Shown one piece after another: positions 55,807 through 63,605 of a DNA stretch of 64,000 nucleotides. Origin of the DNA: an uncultured Bacteroidales bacterium (GTDB taxonomy: Bacteria > Bacteroidota > Bacteroidia > Bacteroidales > UBA932). Position numbers and translations under genes: made by a program. The DNA lies in contig CALVDF010000007.1 of the NCBI GenBank assembly GCA_944326245.1, forward strand, positions 50,828-114,827. Reading direction: 5' to 3'. A model generated the notes under the pieces. It was given only the letters and a program-made list of their open reading frames with translations. It ran no database searches and was not told the origin of the DNA. The stretch's first letter is position 1. Every line of letters begins with the position of its first letter.

Positions 55807-55998
55807 TTACTCTTCGTTCAGTCTCAGATGCTGTACGTAGATAGCTTTCTTTATCTCGTTTCTCCTTTTTACGGAAGGTTTCTCGAACTGCTTCCTGCTG
55901 CGCAGCTCACGTACTACTCCTGTCTTTTCAAATTTACGTTTGAACTTTTTGAGAGCCTTCTCAATATTTTCGCCTTCTTTGATAGGTACTATAATCAT
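55807..55998 (-). CDS. rpsU: 30S ribosomal protein bS21
   Basis: A 63-residue basic protein, MIIVPIKEGENIEKALKKFK onward, the standard Bacteroidetes bS21. In this phylum bS21 sits near the 3' end of 16S rRNA and helps hide the anti-Shine-Dalgarno sequence. The ATG at 55998 is set by the family N-terminus and by a strong Shine-Dalgarno sequence 8 nt upstream. It has its own promoter and terminator. Confidence 0.95.
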   Translation of the reverse strand: MIIVPIKEGENIEKALKKFKRKFEKTGVVRELRSRKQFEKPSVKRRNEIKKAIYVQHLRLNEE

Positions 55999-56006
55999 TC
56001 TTTTAC

Positions 56007-56014
56007 CACCTCCT
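56007..56014 (-). promoter_or_regulatory. Strong Shine-Dalgarno sequence of rpsU
   Basis: The minus strand reads AGGAGGTG, 8 nt before the rpsU ATG and within AAAAGGAGGTGG. Bacteroidetes genes rarely have such a sequence, and most starts in this window lack one. In Flavobacteriia a strong rpsU Shine-Dalgarno is linked to autoregulation by bS21. Confidence 0.85.
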
Positions 56015-56027
56015 TTTGTTAGGGCTG

Positions 56028-56035
56028 CAAAGGTA
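56028..56035 (-). promoter_or_regulatory. -7 promoter element for rpsU
   Basis: The minus strand reads TACCTTTG, an exact TAnnTTTG match. The predicted leader is only about 20-25 nt and is largely occupied by the Shine-Dalgarno sequence. Confidence 0.65.
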
Positions 56036-56046
56036 GATATTTTTGT

Positions 56047-56054
56047 TAAATTTG
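56047..56054 (+). promoter_or_regulatory. -7 promoter element for the MalY-xerC-hpf operon
   Basis: TAAATTTG is an exact TAnnTTTG match, 18 bp before the ATG at 56073, back to back with the rpsU promoter. Confidence 0.6.
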
Positions 56055-56072
56055 CAAACAAAATCGATTCTT

Positions 56073-57248
56073 ATGAAATACAATTTTGATGAGATAATCC
56101 CCAGAAGGGGAACAGGTTCCCTCAAATGGGACGCTTGTCCGGATCCGGAAGTGTTGCCTTTCTGGGTTGCCGATATGGATTTCAGGACAGCCGTGCCTAT
56201 CCGTGATGCCCTTGTAAGCAGGGCTGAGCATGGCATCTACGGGTATGCCACGATTCCGGATGCGTATTACAATGCCGTGACAGACTGGTTCGCAGCCAGA
56301 CACGGTTGGAAGATAGAGCGGGACTGGATAATACCGGTGAGCGGAGTGATACCTGCGCTTTCTGCAGCGATAGGGGCGTATATGCCTAACGGCGGGAAGG
56401 TTCTCGTTCAGTCCCCTGCATACAATCATTTTTTCATTTCGATAGAACAGAACGGCTGCGAGGCTGTCTCGGCTCAGCTGGTGCGTGTCGGCAATACCTA
56501 CCGTATGGACTTCGATGCGCTGGAGGAGTTGGCTTCCGATCCGGATATCACCCTGATGGTATTGTGCAATCCTCAGAATCCTGTAGGCAGGGTCTGGTCC
56601 CGCGAAGAACTGCGTCGGGTGGGGGAGATATGCCTGAGGCATGGAGTTACTGTAGTGTCTGATGAAATTCATTGCGAACTGACCGCTCCCTGCCGTGCGT
56701 ATGTCCCTTTCGCGACGGTCGGGGATGATGTGGCCCGTAATTCGATAATATGCGTGTCGCCTACCAAGCCGTTCAATATGGCCGGAGTCAAGATAGCCAA
56801 TATCGTAATACCTGACCCTACGATACGCGAGCGCGTACGGAGAGTCGTGGACCGCAGGGAGATAGCCGGGCCTGGTCCGTTCGGCATCGATGCTTTGACA
56901 GCCGCTTACAGCCGCGGAGGAGCAGAGTGGATTGATGAGCTTAATGTCTACATAGCAGGTAATTACGAGTTTATGCGCGAATTCGTGGAAAAGAATCTGT
57001 CCGATTTCCCCATAATGAAGCTGGAAGGGACCTATCTGGTATGGATGGACTGTTCGGCTCTTGGAATGAAGTCCGAGGATCTTGAGCAGGCGCTTAAGTC
57101 CGATGCGAAGATATGGCTCAATGCCGGGACCATGTACGGTCCGGGAGGAGAAGGCTATATGCGTTGGAACATCGCCTGTACACGAGCCAATCTGGAAGAA
57201 GGGCTTCGCCGCTTCAAGGCATACGCTGACAGGAAATCCGGAAAATAG
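56073..57248 (+). CDS. MalY/PatB-type cystathionine beta-lyase (PLP)
   Basis: A 391-residue fold-type I PLP enzyme. Typical MalY/PatB segments are RRGTGSLKWD at the start, PFWVADMDFRTAVPI, HGIYGYATIPDAYY, LCNPQNPVGRVW, VVSDEIHCEL, and the PLP-lysine motif SPTKPFNMAG. The enzyme splits cystathionine or cysteine-like substrates, releasing a thiol, pyruvate and ammonia. The start at 56073 follows from the family N-terminus. The recombinase gene begins 7 bp after its stop. Confidence 0.9.
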   Translation: MKYNFDEIIPRRGTGSLKWDACPDPEVLPFWVADMDFRTAVPIRDALVSRAEHGIYGYATIPDAYYNAVTDWFAARHGWKIERDWIIPVSGVIPALSAAIGAYMPNGGKVLVQSPAYNHFFISIEQNGCEAVSAQLVRVGNTYRMDFDALEELASDPDITLMVLCNPQNPVGRVWSREELRRVGEICLRHGVTVVSDEIHCELTAPCRAYVPFATVGDDVARNSIICVSPTKPFNMAGVKIANIVIPDPTIRERVRRVVDRREIAGPGPFGIDALTAAYSRGGAEWIDELNVYIAGNYEFMREFVEKNLSDFPIMKLEGTYLVWMDCSALGMKSEDLEQALKSDAKIWLNAGTMYGPGGEGYMRWNIACTRANLEEGLRRFKAYADRKSGK

Positions 57249-57255
57249 GGGAACA

Positions 57256-58239
57256 GTGGTAGAGGAATTCCTGAAATATATCGAGGCTGAAAGGAGGTAT
57301 TCTCCCCGTACGGTTGCCATATACAGGGATGCTCTGGAGGCATTCTACGGCTATGCCTATCCTCAGGACAGATGTGCTGCGGACGGCCGCGGAAAGGTTC
57401 GGTCTGAACGGCTTTCGGAGGTGCAGCAGCGCGAAGCCCTCACATTCAGTACAATCCGCGGTTTCGTGGCTTTTTCAATGGAGGATGGGCTCAGCCCCAG
57501 AACAGTAAATCTGCGGCTGTCGGCATTGAGCAGTTTCTGCTCCTGGGCTGTCCGCAGGAAGCTGCTTGCCTCCAACCCTGTCCGTAGGATCCCCCGTCCC
57601 AAGGAGAGTCACCGTCTGCCGGAGTTCTACACACAGATGTCCCTGGAGCATTTTTTTGATTCCAGGGGACTGGACGGTTCGGGGAAGGCTTGTTCACAGA
57701 TGGACATGCACCATTACCGTAACGGGGTGATGCTCCTGCTGCTCTATGCGACGGGAATGCGCCGTTCCGAGATAGTGAACCTGCGTGTAGGGGACTTTGA
57801 TCCTCACCGGGGGGTGTTTACTGTTCTGGGAAAAGGAGACAAAATGAGGGAAATTCCTGTTCCGGCTTCCGTTTGTCAGGAAATTTCACTATATTTGGAG
57901 AGAATTAGGAAGGAGTTTCCTGAAGCTGACAGATGCGGAAGGTTTTTCCTCACGGACTCCGGGGCCCCGATATATCCGGAGTTTGTCAACGAGGCGGTGC
58001 ACGAGGAGCTTGACGGTGAGGAAGGATTCACGGGACGCAAGTCGCCCCACGTGCTGAGGCATTCGCTGGCGACCCATCTGCTCAACAACGGAGCCGACCT
58101 CAATTCCATCAAGGAGATATTGGGACACTCCTCGCTGGCAGCCACGCAGGTGTATACCCACAACTCCTTCGAACAGTTGAAGAACACTTATTTAACCGCT
58201 CATCCAAGAGCTAAAAACGGAGGTAAAAATGAAGATTAA
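57256..58239 (+). CDS. Tyrosine recombinase XerC/XerD
   Basis: A 327-residue site-specific recombinase with a GTG start. The N-terminal SAM-like core-binding domain is about 1-120. The catalytic residues are visible in order: Arg in TGMRRSEI, Lys in GKGDK, HVLRHS (His and Arg), GHSSLAATQVYTH with the second His and nucleophile Tyr300. The length and context (close to rpsU and hpf, a known Bacteroidetes arrangement) suit the chromosomal dimer-resolution XerC rather than a mobile-element integrase. Its 3' end overlaps hpf by 11 bp. Confidence 0.88.
   Translation: MVEEFLKYIEAERRYSPRTVAIYRDALEAFYGYAYPQDRCAADGRGKVRSERLSEVQQREALTFSTIRGFVAFSMEDGLSPRTVNLRLSALSSFCSWAVRRKLLASNPVRRIPRPKESHRLPEFYTQMSLEHFFDSRGLDGSGKACSQMDMHHYRNGVMLLLLYATGMRRSEIVNLRVGDFDPHRGVFTVLGKGDKMREIPVPASVCQEISLYLERIRKEFPEADRCGRFFLTDSGAPIYPEFVNEAVHEELDGEEGFTGRKSPHVLRHSLATHLLNNGADLNSIKEILGHSSLAATQVYTHNSFEQLKNTYLTAHPRAKNGGKNED
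58219..58224 (+). promoter_or_regulatory. Shine-Dalgarno sequence of hpf inside xerC
   Basis: GGAGGT lies 4 nt before the hpf ATG, within the last codons of the recombinase gene. It is the second clear Shine-Dalgarno sequence in the window besides rpsU, and the spacing is tight. Confidence 0.65.
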
Positions 58240-58519
58240 CGTTCAATCGATCAAGTTCAATGCTGATCAGAAGCTGCTCGACTTCATCGACAAGAAAGTC
58301 GGCAAACTGGAAAAGTTTTTTGACAACATCATCAGCTGTGATGTAGCCCTTACTGTCCAGCCCGATCATGGCAAGACTGTCAAAGTGAGACTCGGGATTC
58401 CCGGAGATGACCTGATAATCGAGAGGACAGCAGCCACATTCGAGGACGCGGTGGTAGACTGCGTCGATGTACTCCAGGACCAGATCATCAGGATGAAAGA
58501 AAAGAGGTTCGGCAAATAG
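58229..58519 (+). CDS. hpf: Short ribosome hibernation-promoting factor
   Basis: A 96-residue HPF/RaiA-family protein of the short type, lacking the C-terminal dimerisation domain of long HPF. It reads MKINVQSIKFNADQKLLDFI and continues with VALTVQPDHGKTVKVRLGIPG and a final DVLQDQIIRMKEKRFGK. It binds the 30S decoding centre in slow growth. It is translated from its own Shine-Dalgarno sequence and ends at two tandem terminators. Confidence 0.92.
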   Translation: MKINVQSIKFNADQKLLDFIDKKVGKLEKFFDNIISCDVALTVQPDHGKTVKVRLGIPGDDLIIERTAATFEDAVVDCVDVLQDQIIRMKEKRFGK

Positions 58520-58554
58520 CAGTTCCGTCCTCACAGTAGATACAAACCAATTAT

Positions 58555-58580
58555 ACCGCCGGTAACACGGCGGTTTTTTT
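58555..58580 (+). terminator. First of two tandem terminators after hpf
   Basis: ACCGCCG (58555-58561) pairs with CGGCGGT (58568-58574), with a 6-nt loop, followed by a run of seven T. Confidence 0.88.
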
Positions 58581-58616
58581 ATGCCCTGAAGGTTGCTGCT
58601 TTCAGGGCATTTTTTT
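58581..58616 (+). terminator. Second tandem terminator after hpf
   Basis: ATGCCCTGAA (58581-58590) pairs perfectly with TTCAGGGCAT (58601-58610), with a 10-nt loop, then a T7 run. It abuts the first terminator directly, insulating the BlaI operon. Confidence 0.88.
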
Positions 58617-58632
58617 AATGTTTTTTGCAAAT

Positions 58633-58655
58633 CTAAAAATTTAGTAGTATATTTG
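58633..58655 (+). promoter_or_regulatory. -7 promoter and candidate operator of the blaI operon
   Basis: TATATTTG (58648-58655) matches TAnnTTTG exactly. A palindrome CTAAAAATTTAG (58633-58644) lies immediately upstream, well placed for a BlaI-type repressor to control its own operon. The operator call rests on symmetry and position only. Confidence 0.5.
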
Positions 58656-58685
58656 CATCAGATAATTTTTTAAAGTTGAAGGAAT

Positions 58686-59069
58686 ATGAAGAATGAAAGG
58701 ACTTCCCTGACAAGGGGTGAGGAGGAAGTGATGAGGATTCTGTGGAAAATCGGCGGAGGAACGGTGAACGATGTGATAGCATGCATGGAGGATCCGAAGC
58801 CGAAGTACACTACTGTCGCAACTTTTCTAAAACTGCTTGAGGACAAGAAGTTTGCGGGGCATGTGCAGAAGGGGAAGGTGAATACCTACTATCCCCTTGT
58901 GGACGAGAAGGACTATGCGGGGACTGTAGCCGGCAGGGTGATTGACAGCTTTTTCGGGGGGTCCCTGCTGCAGATGGTATCCTATTTCGGCAGCGAAAAG
59001 AAGCTCTCGCCCAAGGAGAAGGCGGAGCTTCTCAAGCTGGCGCAGGAAATTATGGACAAGGATGAATGA
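58686..59069 (+). CDS. BlaI/MecI/CopY family repressor
   Basis: A 127-residue winged-helix repressor. LTRGEEEVMRILWKIGGG and VNDVIACMED lead into the recognition region KYTTVATFLKLLEDKKF, then the wing VNTYYPLVDEKDY and a C-terminal dimerisation helix. In this family a partner M56 peptidase signals repressor cleavage. That partner gene overlaps the last 8 bases. Confidence 0.9.
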   Translation: MKNERTSLTRGEEEVMRILWKIGGGTVNDVIACMEDPKPKYTTVATFLKLLEDKKFAGHVQKGKVNTYYPLVDEKDYAGTVAGRVIDSFFGGSLLQMVSYFGSEKKLSPKEKAELLKLAQEIMDKDE

Positions 59070-59988
59070 TTTGGCCAGGATATTGATTTTCAGCGCGCTG
59101 TCCTGTCTGCTGTACTGCTTGCTCTTCGGGCGCAGGACTTCCTACCGCTCCAGGAGGGTGTATCTGCTATCGACAGCTGTGGCAGCCGCGCTTATACCTG
59201 CCGTCGATATACGGATAGGGAATACGGTGCTGTATGCCCTTACCGGATGGATGGCGGATCCTGTCGGGGCCGGAAGGGGCATCGTGATTATGTACCTGAC
59301 GGGAGTTCTGCTGTCCGCATCGATGTACGGCTACAGGCTTGCCGTGCTCATCAGGGATATCCGCCGCAATACTGTCGCCCGGTACGTACGGGACGGAAGG
59401 ACGGTGGTGGAGACGGCATTGCCATGTTCTTTCTCCCTGTTGGACAAGGTCTATATATCGGAGAATCTTTCCGGTACCGGGAAAGATATGGTAATCAGCC
59501 ATGAGACAAGTCATCTCAGGCACTGGCACACATGGGAAAAGCTGCTTATGCAGGTGCTCAAGACCGTGATGTGGTTCAATCCTTTCGTTCATCTGGCGGC
59601 AGTGAAGCTGGACGAGGTGCATGAGTATGAGGCGGACAGGGATGTCCTGAGGGCCGGTTTCGGCAGGAAGATATATGCAGAGACAATACTCGGCAATGTG
59701 ATGAGCGCGCAGTCCGGAAAGGACGGATGTCTGAAAGGCTTGCCATACTGTCCCTCGGCTTTCCACAGGACTCTTACAGGGGAAAGGCTGAAGCAGATGC
59801 TCCGTCCGGTCGGGAACAGGAAGAACATTGCGGCATTCCTGCTGGCATTGCTGTGTTTTGCTTTCACTGCAGTGGAATTTACCTGGGAAGAGAGGAAGAC
59901 GTCTCCGCCTAAAGTGGATTTTGCAGAACTGCGGTGCATGCAGGACAGCTCGGCGAGGAACGGGGCGACAATGCTTATGCTCAGATAA
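59062..59988 (+). CDS. BlaR1/MecR1-like M56 membrane metallopeptidase
   Basis: A 308-residue integral membrane protein with three to four N-terminal helices, the zinc motif HETSH at residues 147-151, the third ligand region EYEADRDVL, and a further transmembrane helix near residue 265 (IAAFLLALLCFAFTAV). It lacks the C-terminal penicillin-binding sensor domain of true BlaR1; only about 30 residues follow the last helix. So it pairs with the BlaI repressor but must sense something else. The start overlaps blaI by 8 bp. Confidence 0.85.
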   Translation: MNDLARILIFSALSCLLYCLLFGRRTSYRSRRVYLLSTAVAAALIPAVDIRIGNTVLYALTGWMADPVGAGRGIVIMYLTGVLLSASMYGYRLAVLIRDIRRNTVARYVRDGRTVVETALPCSFSLLDKVYISENLSGTGKDMVISHETSHLRHWHTWEKLLMQVLKTVMWFNPFVHLAAVKLDEVHEYEADRDVLRAGFGRKIYAETILGNVMSAQSGKDGCLKGLPYCPSAFHRTLTGERLKQMLRPVGNRKNIAAFLLALLCFAFTAVEFTWEERKTSPPKVDFAELRCMQDSSARNGATMLMLR

Positions 59989-60010
59989 CATTCATTTAAA
60001 ATATCGTATT

Positions 60011-62155
60011 ATGAAAATTCTGGAAAAGATGGCGGTTTTTACCGTCATGGGAGCGGTATTGCTTCATCTCGGTGCAGGCAGGGCCGGGGCACAGGACTTC
60101 TGGCTATGGCCCGTCAGCGGGCAAGAGGCTGGTGAAGGCATCGTCAGCCGGCCTCAGCAGTATATAGACGGGGAACTTAATTTCAGTAATCTGTTTGTAT
60201 CGGCACCGGAAGGTACGGAAGTGGTATCCCCGGTGGACGGGACCCTCGACTGGTTCACTGTAGGATTTTACCAGAGTCTGTCTTATAGCTCAAGCTATCA
60301 TTTCAGTGCGGACAATTTCGATGCTGCGTTCAGGGAACTCGAAGAGGCCGGTGCATTCGTGGATATCCCCGTTCCGGTAAAGTATGTGAACGGGGGCGTG
60401 ACCATCAGGCTTGATGACGGTAGAAAGCTTCATATCGGAGGGCTTACGGGAAATATCCCTATGAAGACAGGCATGAAGATACGCAGGGGAGACCCCATAG
60501 GCAGGGTGGGGTATGAGTATTACAAGATACAGGAGCCGCACATCGGCATCTCGGTATCGACCAGGAAAGGGACCGTCTATGATCCCATGTCCCCTTTCGG
60601 ACTGGAGAGCACTTTCGTAAGTCCGGGAGAGGTGGTGATACCCGATAGTCTGACGGAGGAGCAGGCAAACGAGGATTTTGCTATTCTGATGAAGGCTTAC
60701 AAGGACCTGTTCCCATCCATGGACGACATCGTCACCCCGGAGCAGTTCGAGGCATTCAGGGCCTGGGCTACAGGAGAGTTCAAGGGAGGGATAAGCTATC
60801 GGGATTTCTACGGTACCGTCCGCGCTTCCACCACTTCCAGACTCATGCATGACTCTCATCTGGCGGTGCTTACCCCTGATCCCAGGCTTGAGGACGCAAG
60901 AAAGGTGTATGTCCCCAATATCATCCATGGGATAGTGAACGATACCGTGTTTGTCAGGCAGGTGTCGGAGAAGTACAGGGATCATCTGGGGAAAAGGATA
61001 ATATCCATAGACGGCATGGACTCGGATGAAATCTGCCGCAGGACCATGGACATGATAGTGCGGTATGACGGAAACAACAGGAGCATAGTGGAAAAGACGA
61101 TGCTTGGCGCGTGGAATTATCTGTACTACAATGAAATCGATGCTCCGAGAACGACAATGGTGGTTCTGGAGGACAGTACGGTAATAGAGGACAGGTGGGT
61201 GAAGCAGGCCAGCGCGAGGAATTATTTCCCCAAGGTTACAACGGACGTAGCATATATCAGGAATATGATGGAGGCACAGAAAAGCAGTTTCGGCTTTTCA
61301 AGGCTCAACGACAGTACTGTGCTGTTCCGTCTGAGCTCCTTCGCGCTCAACGATGTGGAGGTGGAACAGCTGGAGGATTCGCTGCGCACCTGTATGGGCA
61401 TGCCGTACATGATAATGGATGTAAGGAACAATCCCGGCGGAGATGCCTATCTGGTGGAGAAGATGGCATCGTGGTTCCTGGACAGACCTTCCGTAAGGCT
61501 GGACTCATATTTCATGGTTAACGATACGATATTCGATGTCCTGAAGTACTCCCTCAATTATCCGGGAGACGAGCCTGTTTTCGAAGGATTCAGTCAGAGG
61601 AAAGGTATGAAGGGGTTCTACTCTGAGGTGGAGGATGATTCCTACAAAAACGCCATACAGCCGGACAGCACCCTCAATTACAGGGGAAAGCTGTACATCC
61701 TCACCGACGAGTCCTCCGTGTCTGCCGCAACGGACTTTCCTGCACTTATGGTCAGGAACCACAGGGCCGTGACGGTGGGGCGCGAGACAGGGACCGGGTA
61801 TCACTACATGACAGCGTACAAGTTCGCGGACATCAGACTCCCCAACTCGTATATCAAGGTCAGGATTCCTCTCGTAAAGTGTGTCTTCGACGGGACGGTC
61901 ACTGAGCGTACCCCTCTCGGGCGGGGACTGCTGCCTGATTATGAGGTTCCTATGAGTTATGCGGAACTCTACACCAGCGAGACGGACCTGATTCTGGACA
62001 AGGCCTTGTCACTCATAGCAGAAGGCCGGTATCTGGGTGAGAACCCTTTCAATGACGGAGAGGAAAAAAACAATAGCCTGCTCTGGATTACAGGCGGGCT
62101 ATTGTTGGCTGGTTTTGCGTTGCTGCTGGCCTTCGGCCGCAGGAAACGCGCATAA
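60011..62155 (+). CDS. Exported S41 peptidase with degenerate M23 domain
   Basis: A 714-residue protein with a signal peptide (ending GRAGAQ). Residues 45-200 look like a LytM/M23 fold: SAPEGTEVVSPVDGTLD, MKTGMKIRRGDPIGRVGYE and PHIGISVS. In the last of these the usual PHLHFE has lost its second His, so it is probably non-catalytic. Residues about 290-680 are an S41 tail-specific-protease-like region with IMDVRNNPGGDAYLVEKM and the nucleophile Ser in TDESSVSAATDF. A C-terminal transmembrane helix plus basic tail anchors it. It follows the BlaI-M56 pair by 22 bp and is the likely regulated effector. Confidence 0.78.
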   Translation: MKILEKMAVFTVMGAVLLHLGAGRAGAQDFWLWPVSGQEAGEGIVSRPQQYIDGELNFSNLFVSAPEGTEVVSPVDGTLDWFTVGFYQSLSYSSSYHFSADNFDAAFRELEEAGAFVDIPVPVKYVNGGVTIRLDDGRKLHIGGLTGNIPMKTGMKIRRGDPIGRVGYEYYKIQEPHIGISVSTRKGTVYDPMSPFGLESTFVSPGEVVIPDSLTEEQANEDFAILMKAYKDLFPSMDDIVTPEQFEAFRAWATGEFKGGISYRDFYGTVRASTTSRLMHDSHLAVLTPDPRLEDARKVYVPNIIHGIVNDTVFVRQVSEKYRDHLGKRIISIDGMDSDEICRRTMDMIVRYDGNNRSIVEKTMLGAWNYLYYNEIDAPRTTMVVLEDSTVIEDRWVKQASARNYFPKVTTDVAYIRNMMEAQKSSFGFSRLNDSTVLFRLSSFALNDVEVEQLEDSLRTCMGMPYMIMDVRNNPGGDAYLVEKMASWFLDRPSVRLDSYFMVNDTIFDVLKYSLNYPGDEPVFEGFSQRKGMKGFYSEVEDDSYKNAIQPDSTLNYRGKLYILTDESSVSAATDFPALMVRNHRAVTVGRETGTGYHYMTAYKFADIRLPNSYIKVRIPLVKCVFDGTVTERTPLGRGLLPDYEVPMSYAELYTSETDLILDKALSLIAEGRYLGENPFNDGEEKNNSLLWITGGLLLAGFALLLAFGRRKRA

Positions 62156-62190
62156 TATGGTACGTCAGAGACGGAATCGCCTTCAGAACT

Positions 62191-63525
62191 CTATTCGGAA
62201 AGGGTCCTGAAGGTTTTTTTGTACAGCTGGGTGGTGACGGTCTGGGATACGAATCCGAAGGCTGCCGCTATGTATTCGGTGTCTGGATCCAGTCCCGTGA
62301 CATTTTCGGCATAGTCTCCGTTGACCTTGAACAGATTGTAATTGGTGGTCAGATATTCGAGTATCTGACTGTCATTCAATCCTGCCAGCTTGCCGGCTTC
62401 CATCACGAGGAATGCATATGTGTCGTCATTGGTGGTTGTCGAAGAGACAAGTGCGGAGCGGGATGTGATGTTGTCTATGTGTATCGTAATCTCATTGTCA
62501 GACGGCAATACGTCTGTGGTCCTGATTTTTACATAGGTCGGGGTAGATGATATGAGTGCTTCTTCATCAACAGCGAAAGCCAGCGCATAATAGTCGGAAT
62601 TGGGGATCAGCTCAAATCTTTTGGAAGATTCTCCGCTATAGCATATCTCCTTGAGAATCCTGTCGATGTCATAGCCGTCGGTGATATACAGATTGCGCAA
62701 TGTATTCCAGAGTGCCGAACATTCTGATTCAACATCGTCATCGCTGGTGATTCCGAATTTTATATCCTGTATCTCCGGACTGTCCGTAGTCACGGGGCAG
62801 CGGGCGATGTCCGTCATGAGTTCGAGGTTTTCAGTGTCGACACCATATGCATACAGCAGATATTCCGTTTCCGGATACAGTCCTGTCAGAGGATAGTCCA
62901 TCTCAGGGCCTTTATGGGCATCCTTTTCTATGAGCTCAGCCATAGGCGTACCTGTGGCCTGTGAGATCATGCCGTAGTAGCTCATCTCGTATTCGAACAG
63001 GGCCTGGTCATCATCCTCGTATCCTCTTCCTGTTATGAAGTCCATGGTGACTATTGTGATTATGTACAGCATGTCGTTGTCTGAGGGTACTATGTCAGCC
63101 GTGAACGATGTCTGGGATATGTCCTTTACCTGTATGTCGATACTCTGTTCATGGCCGGAACCGTTGCCTGCTTCCTGGGTTATGCTCAGAACGGCAGGCT
63201 CCTTAATGCCGGTGTAGTTTATGGAAACGGTCCCCTCCCTGGGGACTGTCTCCCCGTTGGCCGACACTGAAAAACATATTGAATCTACTGATTCGCAGGT
63301 GACGGTAATCCATTCCTGTGCCGATTCTGCAGTCAGAACCCCTCCTTCGACAGGATTGACGACGGACAAGGGCAGAGTGAATTCCCCGCCCGCTGCGGGT
63401 ACCGTGGCGGTTTCGGATGACAATACAATTGATGATGTTTTTTCTTCAATCTGTTTGTTGCAGCTTGAAAGCATTACTGCGAATGTCGTGGCGAGTAATG
63501 CAGATAGGATTGTGGCGGTTTTCAT
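62191..63525 (-). CDS. BACON-like domain lipoprotein
   Basis: A 444-residue lipoprotein (lipobox AVMLSSC). Residues 35-115 are BACON-like (ETATVPAAGGEFTLPLSVVN, EWITVTCES, AVLSITQEAG). Two related domains follow (about 130-240 and 325-444), each beginning with a DISQTSFTADIVPSDNDM or DNITSRSALVSSTTTNDD strand and ending in LTGLYPETEYLLYAYGV or VTGLDPDTEYIAAAFGF. No enzymatic motif is seen. It is convergent with the S41 peptidase gene. Likely surface-exposed; glycan or mucin binding is only a family-level guess. Confidence 0.72.
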   Translation of the reverse strand: MKTATILSALLATTFAVMLSSCNKQIEEKTSSIVLSSETATVPAAGGEFTLPLSVVNPVEGGVLTAESAQEWITVTCESVDSICFSVSANGETVPREGTVSINYTGIKEPAVLSITQEAGNGSGHEQSIDIQVKDISQTSFTADIVPSDNDMLYIITIVTMDFITGRGYEDDDQALFEYEMSYYGMISQATGTPMAELIEKDAHKGPEMDYPLTGLYPETEYLLYAYGVDTENLELMTDIARCPVTTDSPEIQDIKFGITSDDDVESECSALWNTLRNLYITDGYDIDRILKEICYSGESSKRFELIPNSDYYALAFAVDEEALISSTPTYVKIRTTDVLPSDNEITIHIDNITSRSALVSSTTTNDDTYAFLVMEAGKLAGLNDSQILEYLTTNYNLFKVNGDYAENVTGLDPDTEYIAAAFGFVSQTVTTQLYKKTFRTLSE

Positions 63526-63555
63526 AATAAATGGAATTTGGTTTTGCTAAGTTAA

Positions 63556-63583
63556 GACACTCGTGTCCGGTAAAATTCCGGAC
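63556..63583. repeat. Nested palindromes at the probable IS end
   Basis: GACAC-TC-GTGTC (63556-63567) overlaps GTCCGG-7 nt-CCGGAC (63565-63583). They lie between the lipoprotein start and the transposase stop and probably mark the terminal region of the insertion sequence. Confidence 0.45.
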
Positions 63584-63605
63584 TAGTTATTAAAAAGTTT
63601 AACAA

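Noticed and set aside
57256..58239. Integrase of a mobile element with an attachment site
   Set aside because: No tRNA, direct repeats or cargo genes adjoin it; linkage to rpsU and hpf fits a housekeeping Xer recombinase.
59062..59988. Beta-lactam resistance sensor BlaR1
   Set aside because: The extracellular penicillin-binding domain is missing and no beta-lactamase is nearby.
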